The notes: a model not told the origin generated them from the letters alone. A stretch of 35,103 bases of DNA from Lactobacillus sp. (GCA_030530865.1 JAUMUC010000007.1:1-35103); one strand, 5' to 3'; counted from the stretch's first letter, positions 20,715 through 29,731 are shown. Numbers and translations are program-made.

Positions 20715-22145
20715 ATGAATTTTAAATCAACAATTGGTTTTGAAGTCCACTTTGAATTAAAGACAAAAAGTAAGATTTTTTCTCCATCACCTGTAACATA
20801 TGGAGCTGAGCCTAACTCTGAAGCAAACGTAATCGACTGGGGTTACCCTGGTGTTTTGCCAACAGTTAACAAAGAAGTTTACCGTTTAGGTTTGATGGTA
20901 GCTTTAGCAACTCACAGTGAAATCTCAATGAGAACTCACTTTGACCGTAAGAACTACTACTACCCTGACTCACCTAAGGCTTACCAAATTACGCAATTCT
21001 TTGAACCACTTGCTCGCAATGGTTATGTAGAAATTGAAGTAAATGGTAAAAAGAAGCGTATCGGTATTCACGAAATGCACATCGAAGAAGATGCCGGTAA
21101 GAACACCCACGGAACTAATGGTTTCTCATACGTTGACTTAAACCGTCAAGGTGTTCCTCTACTTGAAGTTGTTTCTGAACCAGATATCGAAACTCCTGAA
21201 GAAGGTTACGCTTACCTAGAAAAATTGCGTAAGATTGTGCAATTTACTGGTGCTAGTGACGTTAAGATGGAAGAAGGTTCAATGCGTGTTGATACCAACA
21301 TTTCTATTCGTCCTGCTGGTCAAAAGGAATTAGGTACAAAGGTTGAAATGAAGAACTTGAACTCATTTGAACACGTTCGTTTGTCATTGGCATATGAACA
21401 AAAGCGTCAAGAACAAGTTCTTTTATCAGGTGGTCGCATCCAAGTTTCAACTCGTCGTTTTGACGAAGCAACTGGTAAGACTGTCCTTGAACGTGTTAAG
21501 GAAGGTGCAGCTGACTACCGTTACTTCCCAGAACCTGATATTGCTCCTTACCACATTCAACAAAAGTGGGTTGATGAAATTAAGGAACAATTACCTAAAT
21601 CAGCTGAAGAACGCTTTAACCAATACACTAATGAATTCGGCATTACTGAATACGATGCCAACGTTTTATTAGCAACTAAGGAAACTTCTGATTTCTTTGA
21701 TCAAACTGTTGCAGCTGGTGCAGATCCACAAATGGCAGCCAACTGGCTCAACACACAAGTTAATGGTTACTTGAATGACCAACGTGTTGAATTGGCCGAT
21801 GTTAAGTTGACTCCAGCTAACTTGGCAGAAATGATCAAGTTAATCAAAGATGGTACCATTTCATCTAAGATTGCCAAGAAGGTCTTTGCTGAAACTATTG
21901 CAAATGGAACTAGTCCTAAAGAATTTGTTGAAAAGCACGGACTTGTTCAATTATCAGATGAATCAGTTCTTGGACCAATGGTTAAGGAAATCGTTGATAA
22001 CAATCCTCAATCAGTTGAAGACTTTAAGAATGGTAAGGACCGTGCAATTGGTTTCTTAGTTGGTCAAATTATGAAACAAACCAAGGGTCAAGCTAACCCA
22101 GTTGTTGTTAACAAGTTGTTGAAGGCAGAATTACAAAGTCGCTAG
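20715..22145 (+). CDS. gatB: Aspartyl/glutamyl-tRNA amidotransferase subunit B
   Basis: The 476-aa subunit holds the kinase-like activity that phosphorylates Glu on mischarged tRNA and contacts the tRNA through its C-terminal helical/YqeY domain. Seen: [18 protein letters not shown] at the N-terminus (the more usual form is ...IGLEVHVQL), [28 protein letters not shown] and [18 protein letters not shown], with a YqeY-like tail from about residue 330. GGAGG (20703-20707) precedes the ATG. Confidence 0.98.
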   Translation: MNFKSTIGFEVHFELKTKSKIFSPSPVTYGAEPNSEANVIDWGYPGVLPTVNKEVYRLGLMVALATHSEISMRTHFDRKNYYYPDSPKAYQITQFFEPLARNGYVEIEVNGKKKRIGIHEMHIEEDAGKNTHGTNGFSYVDLNRQGVPLLEVVSEPDIETPEEGYAYLEKLRKIVQFTGASDVKMEEGSMRVDTNISIRPAGQKELGTKVEMKNLNSFEHVRLSLAYEQKRQEQVLLSGGRIQVSTRRFDEATGKTVLERVKEGAADYRYFPEPDIAPYHIQQKWVDEIKEQLPKSAEERFNQYTNEFGITEYDANVLLATKETSDFFDQTVAAGADPQMAANWLNTQVNGYLNDQRVELADVKLTPANLAEMIKLIKDGTISSKIAKKVFAETIANGTSPKEFVEKHGLVQLSDESVLGPMVKEIVDNNPQSVEDFKNGKDRAIGFLVGQIMKQTKGQANPVVVNKLLKAELQSR

Positions 22146-22160
22146 AAGTAGGTGATTTTT

Positions 22161-23078
22161 ATGACGCAAAAAGCTAGATTAATCTACAACCCAGTTTCAG
22201 GTAATGAACAAATGCCTAAGGCGGTTGCAGATATTTTGAATGTATTAGAGACGGCTGGCTATGAAGCAAGTGCTTTTAGAACCACACCTGAAGCTGATAG
22301 CGCCAAAAATGAAGCCACTAGAGTAGCTAAAGAAGGTTTTGACCTAGTAGTAGCTGCAGGTGGAGATGGAACTATCAATGAAGTAGTTAATGGACTTGGA
22401 TTTTTAGAAAATCCACCAAAGATGGCTATTATCCCAGCAGGTACAACCAATGACTTTGCTCGGGCATTAAACATTCCTAGAAATGATCCGAAAGCTGCTG
22501 CTGAAGTTATTTTGAAGGATAAGCGTTTAATGATGGACATTGGTGAAGCTGATTTTGGCGATGACAAGAAATACTTCGTCAACATTGCAGCTGGTGGTAG
22601 CTTATCTGAACTAACTTATGGTGTACCATCTGAAATCAAGTCTGCTCTAGGTTATTCTGCATATCTGATCAAAGGTGCAGAAATGTTACCTAAAATTACA
22701 ACCAATCAAGTTCGCCTAACTTATGATGATGGTGTTTATGAAGGTCCATTGTCTATGTACTTGTTAGGGATGACCAATTCGATTGGTGGTTTTGAACAAA
22801 TTATGCCAGATGCTGAACTTAGCGACGGTTTATTCCAATTAATTGTGGTAAAGCCTGCTGATCCAGTTAACTTATTAAGATTGATGGCTTTGGCTTTGAA
22901 CGGTCACCACGTAGATGATCCTAAGATTATTTACACGAAGACCACAAGCTTAAAAGTAGAATCACTTGATCAAAACAATAGCACTTTACCAGTCAATCTT
23001 GATGGTGAAATTGGTGGTTATGTACCAGTTTCATTCAAGAATTTGAAGCAACGTATTGAATTTTACGTAAATCGATAA
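22161..23078 (+). CDS. dagK: Diacylglycerol kinase (lipid kinase, DgkB/YegS-like)
   Basis: A 305-aa soluble lipid kinase that phosphorylates diacylglycerol, recycling the lipid left over from lipoteichoic-acid synthesis. The nucleotide motif GGDGT starts at residue 67 (AAGGDGTINEVVNGL), and PAGTTNDFARAL follows. ATG 22161 is chosen over an in-frame GTG at 22152, which lies inside the AGGTG ribosome site. It is the last gene of the pcrA-gat run, ended by a terminator. In related genomes the rumA gene often follows; here it lies 5 kb further on. Confidence 0.94.
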   Translation: MTQKARLIYNPVSGNEQMPKAVADILNVLETAGYEASAFRTTPEADSAKNEATRVAKEGFDLVVAAGGDGTINEVVNGLGFLENPPKMAIIPAGTTNDFARALNIPRNDPKAAAEVILKDKRLMMDIGEADFGDDKKYFVNIAAGGSLSELTYGVPSEIKSALGYSAYLIKGAEMLPKITTNQVRLTYDDGVYEGPLSMYLLGMTNSIGGFEQIMPDAELSDGLFQLIVVKPADPVNLLRLMALALNGHHVDDPKIIYTKTTSLKVESLDQNNSTLPVNLDGEIGGYVPVSFKNLKQRIEFYVNR

Positions 23079-23085
23079 TTGTAAG

Positions 23086-23111
23086 AATCCGACGATAAGT
23101 CGGATTTTTTT
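23086..23111 (+). terminator. Terminator after dagK
   Basis: Stem AATCCGAC (23086-23093) and GTCGGATT (23099-23106) followed by seven T. The ribosome site of sdaAB (GAGG 23112-23115) begins right after it, so this may also attenuate read-through into sdaAB. Confidence 0.88.
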
Positions 23112-23123
23112 GAGGAATTTTTT

Positions 23124-23777
23124 ATGGGAATTTATCGTAGCGTTTTTGATATCATTGGCCCAATTATGATTGGTCCATCTAGCTCTCATACTGCTGGGGC
23201 CGTGGCAATTGGTAGAATTGCTCGGACAATTTTACCCAATAAGCCAACAAAGGTAATCGTTCACTATTATGAATCTTTTGCTAAAACTCACCAAGGACAT
23301 GGTACCGACTATGCAATTTGTGCAGGAATTTTAGGCTATTCAACAAGTGATGAACGGGTTCCAGAATCAAGATCGTATGCCAAAAAAGAGGGGATTGACA
23401 TTCGCTTTGTCGAAGAGGATGGTTCAAGTCCAATCAGTCACCCAAATACAGCAATCGTTGATCTAACTGATGGAGAGCATCATGCTCAAATTGCAGCTTG
23501 CTCTGTTGGTGGTGGTGTGATTGAAGTGCGAAAAATCACTTTACTTGGTCGTACGATAACCCCAACTGGTCCTTTGCCCATTGTCATTTTATTGACTAAA
23601 AAAGAGGCTGATGGTGAACAATTTAGTAATTATCTGGAATCACAGGCTCCATTTAGTAAAAAGGCTAAATTGGATGCCGATGGCTTATTTATTTTTGAAT
23701 ATGATATTAAAGAATATCTAACTGAGAAAATTCGAAAAGAGTTAGCTGAAAAATTTCCAGGAATATTATGCCTATAG
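23124..23777 (+). CDS. sdaAB: L-serine ammonia-lyase, beta subunit
   Basis: The 217-aa subunit, with SdaAA, forms the iron-sulfur L-serine dehydratase that makes pyruvate and ammonia. The N-terminal signature VFDIIGPIMIGPSSSHTAGA is intact, followed by GHGTDYAI, SHPNTAIVDL and ACSVGGGVIEV. After about residue 150 the sequence does not look like the ACT domain seen in Bacillus SdaAB; it is lysine- and glutamate-rich. GAGG precedes ATG 23124. Nine bases separate it from sdaAA. Confidence 0.92.
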   Translation: MGIYRSVFDIIGPIMIGPSSSHTAGAVAIGRIARTILPNKPTKVIVHYYESFAKTHQGHGTDYAICAGILGYSTSDERVPESRSYAKKEGIDIRFVEEDGSSPISHPNTAIVDLTDGEHHAQIAACSVGGGVIEVRKITLLGRTITPTGPLPIVILLTKKEADGEQFSNYLESQAPFSKKAKLDADGLFIFEYDIKEYLTEKIRKELAEKFPGILCL

Positions 23778-23786
23778 GAATCGCTT

Positions 23787-24665
23787 ATGTATCAAACGAT
23801 TAAAGAAATGATCGATCAAGCAACTCGTGAAAAAAAGTTGCTATCGGAATTAGTAATTGAACAAGAAATTAAATTATCGGGATCAAGTCGCCAAGAAATT
23901 TGGCAAAAAATGGAACGCAATCTGGAGACAATGAAAGAAGCCGTTGTCAAAGGACAAAAGGGCGTCAAATCTAAGACTGGCCTAACTGGTGGGGATGCAG
24001 CTAAGTTAAAAGAATACGCTCAAAAGCATGAACCATTATCTGGTCGGACAATTCTTGAAGCTGCCCAAAATGCGATTGCGACAAATGAAGTTAATGCCGC
24101 AATGGGGATTATTTGTGCTACACCTACGGCTGGCTCTTCAGGTACTTTGCCAGGAATTCTTTTCACGTTAGAGAAAAAATTGAATTTGAACCATGAACAA
24201 ATGGTGCGATTTTTATTCACTGCAGGTGGAATTGGCTTAGTGATTGCTAATAATGCTTGTATTGCTGGGGCCAGTGGTGGATGCCAAGCGGAAGTTGGTT
24301 CAGCCAGTGCGATGGGTGCTGCTGCAGCAGTTGAAGCTGCTGGTGGTAGTCCTGAACAAAGTGGCCAAGCGGCTGCAATTGCCATTTCGAATTTGCTAGG
24401 TCTAGTTTGTGATCCAATTGCTGGCTTAGTTGAAGTACCATGCGTTAATCGCAATGCTCTAGGCTCATCTAATGCACTGCTTTGTGCTGACTTAGCATTG
24501 GCCGGTGTAACCAGTATAATTCCGGTTGATGAAGTAATCATGGCCATGGATGAAGTGGGGATATCGTTGCCACAATCACTTAGAGAAACGGGGATTGGTG
24601 GTTTAGCTGGTACTCCTACTGGACAAAACCTTAAGATGAAGATATTTGGTGAAGACGATGACTAA
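23787..24665 (+). CDS. sdaAA: L-serine ammonia-lyase, alpha subunit (4Fe-4S)
   Basis: The 292-aa catalytic subunit. Conserved cysteines for the oxygen-labile 4Fe-4S cluster lie in IICATPTAGSSGT, NNACIAGASGGCQAEVGSA and VCDPIAGLVEVPCVNRN. SKTGLTGGDA is also conserved. Its ribosome site AGGA overlaps the sdaAB stop (TAG). The downstream DUF59 gene starts 8 bases before its stop, so the three are one operon; an Fe-S assembly factor next to an Fe-S enzyme is a sensible pairing. Confidence 0.95.
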   Translation: MYQTIKEMIDQATREKKLLSELVIEQEIKLSGSSRQEIWQKMERNLETMKEAVVKGQKGVKSKTGLTGGDAAKLKEYAQKHEPLSGRTILEAAQNAIATNEVNAAMGIICATPTAGSSGTLPGILFTLEKKLNLNHEQMVRFLFTAGGIGLVIANNACIAGASGGCQAEVGSASAMGAAAAVEAAGGSPEQSGQAAAIAISNLLGLVCDPIAGLVEVPCVNRNALGSSNALLCADLALAGVTSIIPVDEVIMAMDEVGISLPQSLRETGIGGLAGTPTGQNLKMKIFGEDDD

Positions 24666-24975
24666 GAGAAGTAAAGCAATCATCAAACAAGAAATACTGA
24701 CTAATCTAGGTCAAGTCATTGACCCTGAGTTAATGATAAATGTCGTTGATTTAGGCCTAATTTATGACTTAGATCTGGATGAAGATGGTATTTGCCTAGT
24801 AACCATGTCGCTGACTAGAGTTGGCTGTCCACTTGTGAGTGAACTAAGTGAAGGTATCAAAGCAGCCTTATTAAAGGTGGCAGAGATTAAGTATGTCGAC
24901 ATTAATCTTGTTTGGTATCCACGTTGGACTCCTGATCGGATTAGTGAAGCGGGCAAGAAACAATTAGGTATGTAA
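24658..24975 (+). CDS. MIP18/DUF59 family metal-sulfur cluster assembly factor
   Basis: A 105-aa protein with the DUF59 core: GQVIDPELMINVVDLGLIYD, then VTMSLTRVGCPLVSEL with the conserved cysteine, and the C-terminal VDINLVWYPRWTPDRIS. Family members help Fe-S cluster maturation or transfer (SufT, MIP18, PaaD). ATG 24658 is preferred over an in-frame TTG at 24646 because GGTGA at 24648-24652 lies 5 bases before the ATG. It overlaps sdaAA by 8 bases, suggesting a role in loading the serine dehydratase cluster (inference). Confidence 0.88.
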   Translation: MTKRSKAIIKQEILTNLGQVIDPELMINVVDLGLIYDLDLDEDGICLVTMSLTRVGCPLVSELSEGIKAALLKVAEIKYVDINLVWYPRWTPDRISEAGKKQLGM

Positions 24976-25004
24976 AAAAGCTCAGGTATTACCTGAGCTT
25001 TTTT
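24974..25004. terminator. Bidirectional terminator between the DUF59 and ABC-F genes
   Basis: A6 + GCTCAGGT (24980-24987), loop ATT, ACCTGAGC (24991-24998) + T6. It serves both convergent genes and overlaps both stop codons. Confidence 0.92.
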
Positions 25005-26625
25005 AATAAATTGCATCGACTTGTTCTTGAACCTCTGATCTAGCTAAGAAGTCGTCGTATTTCATTTCATTTCTTGAAACGATGCCCTTTGGACCAACTT
25101 CGATAATTTGGTCAGCGATTGTTTGAATAAATTCGTGATCGTGAGAAGCGAAGACCAATGAACCTGGGTAATCAGTCAGTGCGTCGTTCAAAGCAGTAAT
25201 TGATTCCAAGTCTAAGTGGTTGGTTGGATCATCCATGATTAAGGTGTTAGCTTCTTGAAGCATCATTCTTGAAAGCTGACAGCGAACTTTTTCACCACCA
25301 GATAGAACCTTAATCTGCTTTTCAATTTCATCACCGCTAAAGAGCATTCTTCCTAAGAAACCACGTAGGAAAGTGTTGTCATTTTGCTCTTCAGTTGCGT
25401 ATTGGTGCAACCAATCCAAGATTGTCATTTGATCATCATTGAAACTATCATTCAAGTCTTTAGCCATGTAGTTAAACTTAGCGGTTTGGCCCCAAGTGAC
25501 TGTTCCAGAATCTGGTTGAATATGACCTGCCAAAATTTCTAAAAGAGCGGTTGTAGCCAAACTATTTCTTGATAAAATAGCAGCCTTTGAGCCAGGACGA
25601 ATGATAAATGAAACGTGATCCAATAATTTAACACCATCAACAGAGTAGGAAACATCATCAACCCGGACTAAATCATTTCCTAAGTCACGGTGAGTTTCAA
25701 ACTTGATGAATGGGTATTTACGTGATGATGGGCGAATATCATCAAGGGTAATTTTGTCTAATTGCTTCTTACGACTAGTAGCTTGTTTACTCTTAGAAGC
25801 GTTAGCTGAGAAACGAGCGATAAATTCTTGTAATTGCTTGATCTTTTCTTCTTTTTTCGCGTTTTGATTAGCGGCTAATTCATTAGCCAATTTGCTTGAT
25901 TCGTACCAAAAGTCGTAATTACCAACATAGAGTTGAATTTTTCCACGGTCCACATCACACATTTGGGTGCAGACTTGGTTTAAAAAGTGTCGGTCGTGAG
26001 ATACCACGATGACGATATTAGGGTAATCAGCTAAAAAGTCTTCAAGCCAGCTAATTGTGTGCACATCAAGACCGTTCGTTGGTTCGTCCAATAAAAGAAT
26101 ATCGGGATTACCAAAAAGTGCTTGAGCCAATAATACCTTAACTTTCAAAGCTTCAGGCAATTCTTTCATCAAAGTTTGATGTAATTCTTCGCCGATACCT
26201 AAGCTTTGTAATAACTTGCTAGCATCTTGTTCAGCATTCCAACCATCTAATTGAGCAAATTCATTTTCTAGTTCAGCAGCGACAACACCATCTTCTTCAC
26301 CAAAATCTGGCTTAGCATAGAGAGCATTCTTTTCCTGCATAACTTCGTAAAGTCGCTTGTGTCCTTGGATAACTGTATCCATGACTGAAAATTCGTCATA
26401 AGCAAAGTGGTCTTGCGTTAAGCTTGATAAACGTTCATTTTTATCAATTGAAATTGTACCGGTACTTGGTTCGAGTTTACCTTCCAATAATCTTAATAGG
26501 GTACTCTTACCTGCACCATTTGCACCGATGACACCGTAGCAGTTGCCGGGGGTAAACTTGAGGTTGACATCTTCATAAAGGGTGTGACCAGAAAAGTTTA
26601 AGCTTAAATCTGAAATTGTAATCAT
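25003..26625 (-). CDS. ABC-F family ATPase (YbiT/YkpA-like) with a degenerate second ATP site
   Basis: A 540-aa soluble protein with two nucleotide-binding domains and no membrane part; ABC-F proteins act on the ribosome. NBD1: Walker A GANGAGKST (residues 34-42) and Walker B LLLDEPTNGLD are intact, but its signature reads LPEALKVKV in place of LSGGxx. NBD2: the signature LSGGEKVR is intact, but Walker A reads SRNSLATT (352-359), lacking the Gly-Lys, and Walker B is LIMDDPTNHLD with Asp for the catalytic Glu. In an ABC dimer, Walker A/B of one domain pairs with the signature of the other, so one site is complete and the other defective. AGGAGG precedes the ATG. Confidence 0.92.
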   Translation of the reverse strand: MITISDLSLNFSGHTLYEDVNLKFTPGNCYGVIGANGAGKSTLLRLLEGKLEPSTGTISIDKNERLSSLTQDHFAYDEFSVMDTVIQGHKRLYEVMQEKNALYAKPDFGEEDGVVAAELENEFAQLDGWNAEQDASKLLQSLGIGEELHQTLMKELPEALKVKVLLAQALFGNPDILLLDEPTNGLDVHTISWLEDFLADYPNIVIVVSHDRHFLNQVCTQMCDVDRGKIQLYVGNYDFWYESSKLANELAANQNAKKEEKIKQLQEFIARFSANASKSKQATSRKKQLDKITLDDIRPSSRKYPFIKFETHRDLGNDLVRVDDVSYSVDGVKLLDHVSFIIRPGSKAAILSRNSLATTALLEILAGHIQPDSGTVTWGQTAKFNYMAKDLNDSFNDDQMTILDWLHQYATEEQNDNTFLRGFLGRMLFSGDEIEKQIKVLSGGEKVRCQLSRMMLQEANTLIMDDPTNHLDLESITALNDALTDYPGSLVFASHDHEFIQTIADQIIEVGPKGIVSRNEMKYDDFLARSEVQEQVDAIY

Positions 26626-26663
26626 TTAAATAAATACCTCCTAGCAAAAATCAAATTCATTTT

Positions 26664-26669
26664 ATTATA
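26664..26669 (-). promoter_or_regulatory. -10 element of the ABC-F gene
   Basis: Consensus TATAAT on the minus strand, 39 bases before the ATG at 26625. No clear -35 was seen; that position falls in the terminator of the neighbouring membrane gene. Confidence 0.5.
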
Positions 26670-26683
26670 TCAGAGACCAAAAT

Positions 26684-26710
26684 AAAAAGCATAGCAATGC
26701 TACGCTTTTT
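26684..26710 (-). terminator. Terminator after the DUF975 gene
   Basis: On the minus strand AGCGTAGC and GCTATGCT form a hairpin with a G-U pair, followed by a T5 tail. The A-rich 5' side makes it partly symmetrical. Confidence 0.8.
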
Positions 26711-26715
26711 GTAGA

Positions 26716-27414
26716 TTAATCTGCTTGTTCTAACAAGCTCTTGTAGAATTGTAATCTGCTGGCTAAGAAGTATGGTCGTACACCTAAGTCTAAGATGCCG
26801 AAAATACCAGCTAAAATAAACCAGCCGATAAAGCTAAGATCAAATAAGAATAGTTGCCACTTGTGACCACGCATTAAAATTCTTGAACGACTAATAGCTT
26901 CATTGTAGCCAATTTGATTTCCTTTGCTTCTTTCATCAATAACAATGAATTCAGTCATGCTGTAGGCATATGACTTAATAATTCCTGGAATGACTAAAAG
27001 TATGTACCACAAAGTTATGTAGATATGTTTAATTAAAGTGGTCAATAATAAAGGAATAAAGTAATCGCCATCTAAAGATGACAAAGCTCCATTAACCACT
27101 GGAAGTTTTTCATCATATTGATCTAGCTTGAACAATGAAATAAGAATTGAGTTTCCCAAGATAGAAACTAGCCAATTGACAAGCAAACAAATGATGAACA
27201 TTAAAATTGTTCCGACAACAGTAAAGCCAGTAAATATTGGGTTATAAACTTGAAAACCAAATGGTAATAAGAAACCTAAACCAGTGGCTGAAAGAGTTAG
27301 AAAAGTAAAAACTGTAGCAAACAGGGTGGTTACAAGTGAAATTAGAATTACCCAACCCCAGTTTCCTGATAATAAGTTAAGAGCCAATTTTTTAGCTTGA
27401 GCTGATTTGATCAT
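26716..27414 (-). CDS. DUF975 family integral membrane protein
   Basis: A 232-aa polytopic membrane protein with about five or six hydrophobic segments (for example WVILISLVTTLFATVFTFL, ILMFIICLLVNWLVSILGNS, ITLWYILLVIPGIIKSYAYS). The motif PGIIKSYAYSMTEFIV resembles the conserved DUF975 block. Function is unknown. The start is placed at the ATG at 27414, with AAGGAG 9 bases before it; an in-frame upstream TTG lies inside that ribosome site. One base separates it from the stop of the BI-1 gene, so the two are one operon. Confidence 0.82.
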   Translation of the reverse strand: MIKSAQAKKLALNLLSGNWGWVILISLVTTLFATVFTFLTLSATGLGFLLPFGFQVYNPIFTGFTVVGTILMFIICLLVNWLVSILGNSILISLFKLDQYDEKLPVVNGALSSLDGDYFIPLLLTTLIKHIYITLWYILLVIPGIIKSYAYSMTEFIVIDERSKGNQIGYNEAISRSRILMRGHKWQLFLFDLSFIGWFILAGIFGILDLGVRPYFLASRLQFYKSLLEQAD

Positions 27415-27415
27415 T

Positions 27416-28111
27416 TTATTTCTCCTTTCCAAAGATTCTTAAGAGGTTGATGAAAAGATTAATCAAGTCTAGGTAAAGGTTTAATGCACCCATGACAGCT
27501 AACTTAGTGTCGCTGACTGTTCCGTCACTTTCTAAGTAAACTTCTTTAGTCTTTTGTGCATCATAAACGGTCAGTGCAGTAAAAATGATTACACCTAAAA
27601 TTGAGAAGATGAAGTCGGCAATTGAATTTCCAACAAATAGATTCACAAAAGTAGCAACGATTAAACCGATTAAAGCAGCTAAGGCATATGAGCCAAGGTT
27701 GTTTAAATTGCGATTAGTTCTAGTACCGATAACGGCTAAAACAGCAAAGACAGCAAATGAACTTATAAATGCTGTAACAAGTGACGCATCAGTATAAATC
27801 ATACATAAGAGTGAAAAGATTGCACCGTAAACTACAGACGTTGTGAAATAGAGCAGTAATGCGGTAGCTGTATTCATCTTATTAATCAAAAGACTTAAGA
27901 TAAGAATTAATGCTAAAGGTAAGATGACGATTACTGATAAGACATATTGGTGATCTTTTAAGAAATTAATAGTCTCAGCCATGTACACTTTTCCAAGCAC
28001 AAAGGCAGTAGCTGCAGAGATCAAAGTTGCAATGCCAACCAGTGCATAAACCTTGGTTAAGAATTGATTTAATCCACTTTCGCTAGAAACGCGTTTAGTA
28101 ATTTGATCCAT
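27416..28111 (-). CDS. Bax inhibitor-1 (BI-1/YccA-like) family membrane protein
   Basis: A 231-aa protein with seven hydrophobic segments, from VYALVGIATLISAATAFVLG to the C-terminal LNLYLDLINLFINLLRIFG. The LDLINLFINLLRIFG tail and VYDAQKTKEVY are typical of BI-1 proteins, which include a pH-sensitive calcium leak channel in Bacillus (YetJ). AGGAGGGGA precedes the ATG, and TATAAT on the minus strand at 28151-28156 is a likely -10. It is the first gene of a two-gene unit with the DUF975 gene. Confidence 0.92.
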   Translation of the reverse strand: MDQITKRVSSESGLNQFLTKVYALVGIATLISAATAFVLGKVYMAETINFLKDHQYVLSVIVILPLALILILSLLINKMNTATALLLYFTTSVVYGAIFSLLCMIYTDASLVTAFISSFAVFAVLAVIGTRTNRNLNNLGSYALAALIGLIVATFVNLFVGNSIADFIFSILGVIIFTALTVYDAQKTKEVYLESDGTVSDTKLAVMGALNLYLDLINLFINLLRIFGKEK

Positions 28112-28223
28112 AAATATCCCCTCCTAATTATTTTGTAACTATTATGTAATATTATACCATGTAGTGGCTCAAAGACTCTAATTTTAGTAAGATAGTAAGT
28201 AACTATAGTAAAGGAATTTAATC

Positions 28224-29573
28224 ATGGAAAAGAACCAAATTGTTGAACTAGAAATTACCGACTTATCGTATGAAGCAATGGGAGTAGCCCATTTGGATGG
28301 ACTAACGATTTTTGTAAACAATGCTTTGCCTGGAGAAAAGGTTGAAGCGAAGATTTTAAAGGTAAAAAAGAGCTTTGCTTTTGCCAAAATAGAAAAGATT
28401 TTAGTCGAAAGCCCAGATCGAATTAAGGTTAAGCTTAATCAATGGGTGCAAACGGGTTTAGCATCATTAGCTCATCTATCATATGAAAAGCAACTTGAAT
28501 TTAAGCGTCAACAAGTGGTTAACCTTTTACAAAAGGCTCATTTGGACTTGCCAGTAGCAAATTGCTTACCAAGTCCAGAAGAAACAGGCTACCGTAATAA
28601 AGCACAAACACCGGTAAGAGATGTTAAGGGACAATTAGAAATCGGCTTTTTTAGAAAACATTCCCATGATTTAGTGCCAATGGAAGATTTCATGACTAAT
28701 GATCCAGAAATTGACCGCATTTTATTAGCAACTCGTGATGTGCTAAGAAAGTACCATGTACCCGCTTATGATGAACGACGCCATAAGGGACTTGTTCGCT
28801 ATATTGATGTCAGAAGAAGTAAGGCGACGGGGGATGCAATGGTGATTCTTGTGTGCTTGTATAAGGACTTCAAGAATATTGAAAAAATTTCCCAGGAAAT
28901 AGCCAACATTGATGGTGTTGTATCTGTCTACTTAAATCACAATCCACAAAAGACAAACGTGATTTTAGGTAAGCATGATTATTTGCTTGCTGGTCAAAAG
29001 CAAATTATCGATAAAATTGGAGACTTGGAATTCAATATTTCGCCACAAAGTTTCTTCCAAATAAACGGCCAACAAACAAATAACTTGTATGATTTAGCAA
29101 TTAAGCGTGCTGATTTAAATAAAGATATGCTGGTTGTCGATGCTTATTCAGGTATTGGTACGATTGGACTAAGTTTAGCTAACCAAGTGAAAAAAGTAAT
29201 CGGGGTTGAAGTAGTTAAGCCAGCAGTTCAAGATAGTAAAGTCAACGCAGCGATCAACGGCATTACTAATACTGAATACGTTGTTGGTAAGGCTGAAGAA
29301 GAGATGCCTAAATGGGCAGACGAGGGTATCAAACCTGATGTGGTCTTTGTTGATCCACCTAGAAAAGGACTAACTCCTGAATTTATCGAAGGAGTAGTCA
29401 AGTCGGGTGCTAAGAAAGTCGTTTATATTTCATGCAACCCAGCCACCATGGTTCGTGACATGGTTGAATTTGAAAAAGAGGGATATGGATTAACAGAAAT
29501 TAATCCAGTTGACATGTTCCCAATGACACCGCATGTTGAGTGCGTTACTGTCCTCGAACGCACAGAAAAATAG
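28224..29573 (+). CDS. rlmD: 23S rRNA (uracil-5-)-methyltransferase (RumA/RlmD/RlmCD)
   Basis: The 449-aa SAM-dependent enzyme makes 5-methyluridine in 23S rRNA; Gram-positive members can modify both U747 and U1939. A TRAM RNA-binding domain occupies roughly residues 1-60. The SAM site is VVDAYSGIGTIGLSLA, followed by VDPPRKGL and the catalytic cysteine C404 in SCNPATMV. The C-terminus is HVECVTVLERTEK. AAAGGAA precedes the ATG. The last 50 coding bases plus downstream sequence recur at 34533-34623, marking this 3' end as an insertion site; the gene itself is intact here. Confidence 0.95.
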   Translation: MEKNQIVELEITDLSYEAMGVAHLDGLTIFVNNALPGEKVEAKILKVKKSFAFAKIEKILVESPDRIKVKLNQWVQTGLASLAHLSYEKQLEFKRQQVVNLLQKAHLDLPVANCLPSPEETGYRNKAQTPVRDVKGQLEIGFFRKHSHDLVPMEDFMTNDPEIDRILLATRDVLRKYHVPAYDERRHKGLVRYIDVRRSKATGDAMVILVCLYKDFKNIEKISQEIANIDGVVSVYLNHNPQKTNVILGKHDYLLAGQKQIIDKIGDLEFNISPQSFFQINGQQTNNLYDLAIKRADLNKDMLVVDAYSGIGTIGLSLANQVKKVIGVEVVKPAVQDSKVNAAINGITNTEYVVGKAEEEMPKWADEGIKPDVVFVDPPRKGLTPEFIEGVVKSGAKKVVYISCNPATMVRDMVEFEKEGYGLTEINPVDMFPMTPHVECVTVLERTEK

Positions 29574-29614
29574 CCCGTAATCGTTGATATGACGGGTTTT
29601 ATAGTTTATAAAAA
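29524..29614 (+). repeat. Left copy of the 91-nt rumA-end direct repeat (putative attachment site)
   Basis: It covers the last 50 bases of rumA, including the stop, plus 41 bases downstream. It matches 34533-34623 over 91 nt without gaps and with 5 mismatches. The one mismatch inside the coding part is silent (CTC/CTA, both Leu). The pair brackets the accessory region. Confidence 0.9.
29574..29600 (+). terminator. Weak terminator of rumA
   Basis: CCCGT (29574-29578) and ACGGG (29592-29596) then TTTT. A short stem with a long loop; the stronger hairpin at 29610-29660 probably completes termination. Confidence 0.5.
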
Positions 29615-29660
29615 GTGTACTAATTCCTATTTTGATGATTCGAATTGGTACACTTTTTTT
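29610..29660 (+). terminator. Long hairpin within repeat copy 1, possible terminator
   Basis: A5 + GTGTACTAATTC (to 29626) pairs with GAATTGGTACAC + T5 (from 29642) around a 15-base loop, with one G-U pair, then extra T. It could terminate transcription from rumA, or be the folded end of a mobile element. Confidence 0.55.
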
Positions 29661-29676
29661 ATATAGTTGAGTTCGT

Positions 29677-29731
29677 TATCTGCTATTTGGATAGTTGAGT
29701 ACGCATATCTGCTATTTTGACAGTTGAGTAC
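29677..29731 (+). repeat. Two tandem 26-nt units inside repeat copy 1
   Basis: Units at 29677-29702 and 29706-29731 differ at two bases (consensus TATCTGCTATTT then KGAYAGTTGAGTAC). Extra AGTTGAGT words at about 29665 and 29768 extend the array at roughly 29- and 46-base spacing. The same units recur at 31845-31870 and 31874-31899 in copy 2. Confidence 0.85.

Noticed and set aside
24020-24547. A 175-codon open frame on the minus strand
   Set aside because: It lies fully inside sdaAA, whose conserved motifs and ribosome site are clear; the antisense product is low-complexity Ala/Pro/Ser with no ribosome site.
29677-29731. A CRISPR array in the tandem units
   Set aside because: There are only two full units with a 3-base separation, no spacer-length unique sequence and no cas genes nearby.
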